Of a stretch of DNA of 32,437 bases, positions 30,011 through 32,437 are shown one piece after another; the stretch's first letter is position 1; each line of letters starts with the position of its first letter. The DNA is from JAGVSV01 sp040766135 (GTDB taxonomy: Bacteria > Bacillota > Clostridia > Christensenellales > Aristaeellaceae). A program made the position numbers and the translations under genes. Location: assembly GCA_040766135.1 (NCBI GenBank), contig JAXGRA010000019.1:1-32437 (forward strand), written 5' to 3'. The notes beneath the pieces were generated by a model. It was not told the origin of the DNA, ran no database searches, and saw only the letters and a program-made list of their open reading frames with translations.

Positions 30011-31156
30011 ATGAAGAAACGCAGTATTCTCCTCTTGTTTGTATGTTTATCCCTGGTGGTCGCTGCCTGGGCCGCCTCAGAGGCCCTGCCTGCCGACAAT
30101 TGGAAAGACACATTCCCGGATCAATACAATAGTTACCTGAAAAACGCTGACAACAAGGATACCTACAGCTATGTGGAAGCCCACCCACAGATTGCGGTGC
30201 TGTACGAAGGGTTTGGCTTTGCGCATTCCTACTTTGCTGCGCGCGGACATGAATATACCTTAGAGGATGTCAAGAACATCGGCCGCCCGCATCCCCTGGC
30301 CAACTGCTTAACCTGCAAATCCGGGGATTACACCGCGATGGTCAACAAGATGGGGGATGCTGCGTACAAAATCCCCTTTGATGAGGCTTTCGAGCAGCTT
30401 GCCGGCGGCATCAGCTGCTACAACTGCCACGGCAATGAGCCGCCCACGCTGCAGGTGACCCATGGCTACCTGGCCGATGCCATCAAAGCGGAGGACAACA
30501 TCGCGCCGGACATTCTGGCCTGCGCCCAGTGCCATGTGGAATACTATTTCCCGGCGGATACCAAGGCTACCGTGCTGCCGTATACGGGCCACGAAAACAC
30601 CACGCCGGAGGCCATCTACAATTATTTCCAGGAAATGGATTTTGCGGATTTCGTCAACCCCCGTACCGGCACCCGCATGATCAAGGTGCAGCATCCGGAG
30701 TTTGAAACCTACACCGGCGCGGGCAGCGTCCACGCCAGCACCTTTAGCTGCGCGGACTGCCACATGGGCAAGGTGAAAAACGAAGCAGGGGATACCTACA
30801 GCTCCCACACCTTAAAGAGCCCCCTGAACAGCCCGGAGATTGTGGCAAGCTGCGCAGGCTGCCATCAGGACTTGAACGGCCTGGTCAAGGGCATCCAGGA
30901 CGAGATTGAAAAGCGCACCTACGAAATTGCGGATAAGCTGGTTGTGCTTACCAATGCATTGGCCGACAAGGTGGCCGCCGGGGCTGATGACAAGGAGCTG
31001 GATCCCATCCGCGCGCTCAACCGCGAGGCACAGTTCTACTGGGATTTCGTCTTTGTCGAAAACAGCGAAGGCGCCCATAACTCCAGGCTGTCGCGACAAT
31101 GCCTGGACAAAGCGGAAGAGCTGACTGACCAAGCCCTGGAACTGCTGGGCATTTAA
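30011..31156 (+). CDS. nrfA: Ammonia-forming cytochrome c nitrite reductase NrfA (pentaheme)
   Basis: Exported periplasmic/extracytoplasmic enzyme that reduces nitrite to ammonia with six electrons. A signal sequence covers residues 1-22 (KKR, then a hydrophobic stretch, then AWAAS). The catalytic heme uses the NrfA hallmark CLTCK (C99, C102, K103). Four CxxCH hemes follow: C136-H140, C171-H175, C247-H251 and C281-H285. The active-site Arg (R78 in ARGH), E177/Y178 after heme 3, and K225, Q227 and H228 (KVQHPE) match the E. coli calcium and catalytic residues. At 381 residues it is shorter than the proteobacterial enzymes. No nrfH is visible upstream; a ResB-like maturation gene follows. Confidence 0.95.
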   Translation: MKKRSILLLFVCLSLVVAAWAASEALPADNWKDTFPDQYNSYLKNADNKDTYSYVEAHPQIAVLYEGFGFAHSYFAARGHEYTLEDVKNIGRPHPLANCLTCKSGDYTAMVNKMGDAAYKIPFDEAFEQLAGGISCYNCHGNEPPTLQVTHGYLADAIKAEDNIAPDILACAQCHVEYYFPADTKATVLPYTGHENTTPEAIYNYFQEMDFADFVNPRTGTRMIKVQHPEFETYTGAGSVHASTFSCADCHMGKVKNEAGDTYSSHTLKSPLNSPEIVASCAGCHQDLNGLVKGIQDEIEKRTYEIADKLVVLTNALADKVAAGADDKELDPIRALNREAQFYWDFVFVENSEGAHNSRLSRQCLDKAEELTDQALELLGI

Positions 31157-31165
31157 TTAGCTCTC

Positions 31166-31200
31166 AACCGGCCTGCCGGCTATGTCGGCAGGCCGGTTTT
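31166..31200 (+). terminator. Strong hairpin between nrfA and the ResB gene
   Basis: A perfect 13-bp stem, AACCGGCCTGCCG with CGGCAGGCCGGTT, has a 7-base loop and is followed by a four-T tract (31197-31200). It starts 10 bases after the nrfA stop and ends 27 bases before the ResB start, with no promoter seen between them. It may act as a partial terminator or mRNA stabiliser. Confidence 0.75.
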
Positions 31201-31227
31201 CTACTGTAATTCAAAGGGAGTATACGT

Positions 31228-32437
31228 TTGAAAAAAGTACTGGCTTGGTTTGCCTCTATGCATTTGGCCCTGCTGCTGCTGGGCCTGATTTTGCTGGCCT
31301 GCATCGTGGGCGGCGTTGTCCCCCAGAACGCTCAGCCAGTGCAATACACTGCCCTGTATGGGGATGGGATGACGCAGGTTCTCCTGTTTTTGCAGCTGGA
31401 CCGGGTGTTTACGGCCACATGGTTTGTGGCGCTGATGGCGCTGCTGCTGGTCAACCTGTGCCTGTGCAGTGTTTTGCGTTTTCCGCAGGTTTTTCGGCAA
31501 TATCGTCAGGGGTTTTCGTTAAAAAAGCGGCTGGCAGCCCCGCAAAGCACGTTCTCCTATCCCTGCACGCAGCAAAACGGCCGGCAATTGCTGCAAAAAA
31601 TGGGCTTTGCCAAGCTGGAAAGCGTTACTGATGACGAAGGGCGGAACTTTCTGTATGGTGTTCGCCGCCGGGCCGGGCTGTGGGGTTCATGGCTGAGCCA
31701 TCTGGGGATGTTGGTGATTGTGGTGGGCTTTGCGCTGGGGCAGATGCTTCACTTTGAAACCTATGTCTATGGCGTCCCCGGCCAGCGGCTGGCGATTGAG
31801 GGGACAGAGCTGGAAGTAAGCATTGAGGATTTCAGCATCCACCTGCGCGATGACCATACCGTGGAGCAGTACGAAGCGCATCTAACGGTGCACCACAGGG
31901 ACGGCAGGCAGGTAACCGGCGTTGCCCAGGTAAATGCTCCCTTGCAGGCCTTTGGCAAGAGCATTCTGCAAAACGCCACGGGCTGGGCCTGCACGCTGAC
32001 CACCTGGCAGGATGACAAAGTGCTGGACGAGCGTATTCTCTTTGCTGGTGAAAGCTTGGAGGTTCAGGATATTGATCCCGATGCCAGGGATTTGGCGCTG
32101 GTGTTCCGTGCCTTTTATCCGGACTATGTGCGCGGGAAGCAGGGGCCGGCCACAAAATCGCCGTACCTCAACAACCCTGCTGCTTTGTTTTCGCTGTACT
32201 ACCAGGGCAAGCTGGTGGATACCAATGTGGCGGGCATGGGCTATGATATCAAGGTGGCCGATATACGTTTCGTGCTGTCCAACCCCCAGCCATATACCCT
32301 GCTGCAGGTGGTGGCCGACCCTACGCTGCCTGTGGTGGCGGTGGGCGGTGCGCTGATGCTGATAGGCTTGTTCTTGGCCTTTTACTGGCGGCCGGAGGAA
32401 GGCTGGATGCAGTGTGCTGAAAATAATGAGTGCACGG
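31228..32437 (+). CDS. ResB/CcsB-like cytochrome c biogenesis protein (3' partial)
   Basis: Membrane protein of system II cytochrome c maturation, which delivers and attaches heme outside the membrane. The start is TTG at 31228 with GGGAG at 31216-31220; an in-frame TAA at 31207 excludes longer forms. The 403 visible residues hold three N-terminal helices (about 10-32, 64-86 and 146-166, with SWLSHLGMLVIVVGFALGQ). A large extracytoplasmic domain and a last helix near 372-390 (VGGALMLIGLFLAFYW) follow. The frame is still open at the right edge. It may end soon, or continue into a CcsA domain as in NrfI. It fits maturation of the multi-heme NrfA next door. Confidence 0.88.
   Translation, partial: MKKVLAWFASMHLALLLLGLILLACIVGGVVPQNAQPVQYTALYGDGMTQVLLFLQLDRVFTATWFVALMALLLVNLCLCSVLRFPQVFRQYRQGFSLKKRLAAPQSTFSYPCTQQNGRQLLQKMGFAKLESVTDDEGRNFLYGVRRRAGLWGSWLSHLGMLVIVVGFALGQMLHFETYVYGVPGQRLAIEGTELEVSIEDFSIHLRDDHTVEQYEAHLTVHHRDGRQVTGVAQVNAPLQAFGKSILQNATGWACTLTTWQDDKVLDERILFAGESLEVQDIDPDARDLALVFRAFYPDYVRGKQGPATKSPYLNNPAALFSLYYQGKLVDTNVAGMGYDIKVADIRFVLSNPQPYTLLQVVADPTLPVVAVGGALMLIGLFLAFYWRPEEGWMQCAENNECT

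Noticed and set aside
1..32437. CRISPR arrays, tRNA or rRNA genes, phage genes
   Set aside because: No spaced direct repeats, cloverleaf-like or rRNA-like segments, or phage functions were seen.

Overview
The window is about 32 kb of GC-rich, densely packed bacterial chromosome. Strong AGGAGG-type ribosome binding sites, sigma-A-like promoters, the prmA-rsmE-mtaB-HIT gene order, RqcH, class II GalT and a general Clostridia-like gene set suggest a high-GC anaerobic Firmicute (Clostridia, possibly near Christensenellales). That assignment is inference; there is no rRNA or marker tree here. Both edges cut genes: an IS30-type transposase on the left and a ResB-type cytochrome c biogenesis gene on the right. 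No tRNA, rRNA or CRISPR array was seen, and no gene-free stretch exceeds 300 bases.

Layout. 1-1120: IS30-family element, ending just upstream of prmA. 1185-9146 (+): a probable single operon, prmA-rsmE-mtaB-HIT-galT-serine hydrolase-rqcH, with gaps of 28 bases or less. 9149-15181: an NAD locus. A NadD-PyrE fusion (-) is divergent from nadE (+), which is followed by an orphan EIIC-like membrane protein, pncB and a 2H phosphoesterase; ybaK closes the run. 15765-16286 (-): NUDIX hydrolase. 16488-21894 (+): bL25, MATE transporter, YajC, an RNase PH-RdgB fusion, a YfcE-type phosphoesterase and an AEC transporter. 21896-24720 (-): trkA-trkH potassium uptake. 24836-25381 (-): a two-gene operon coding for a small NrdD-C-terminus-like protein and a CPYC redoxin. 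25528-29824: GlxR-type dehydrogenase (+), ROK sugar kinase (-), PfkB sugar kinase (+), GDPD phosphodiesterase (+) and SDR (-). 30011-end (+): pentaheme nitrite reductase NrfA and a ResB-like protein.

How the genes work together. PncB makes nicotinate mononucleotide, NadD adenylates it and NadE amidates it, so the 9.1-14.7 kb block could carry nicotinate to NAD; the EIIC-like protein between nadE and pncB is a candidate importer. NadE's glutaminase domain appears to have lost all three catalytic residues, and NadD is fused to an orotate phosphoribosyltransferase. The other most unusual item is a 92-residue protein resembling only the glycyl-radical tail of class III ribonucleotide reductase, in its own operon with a redoxin. 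NrfA plus ResB indicates ammonifying nitrite (or related) respiration with cytochrome c maturation. Four of the five convergent gene junctions are only 1-6 bp wide with no terminator.
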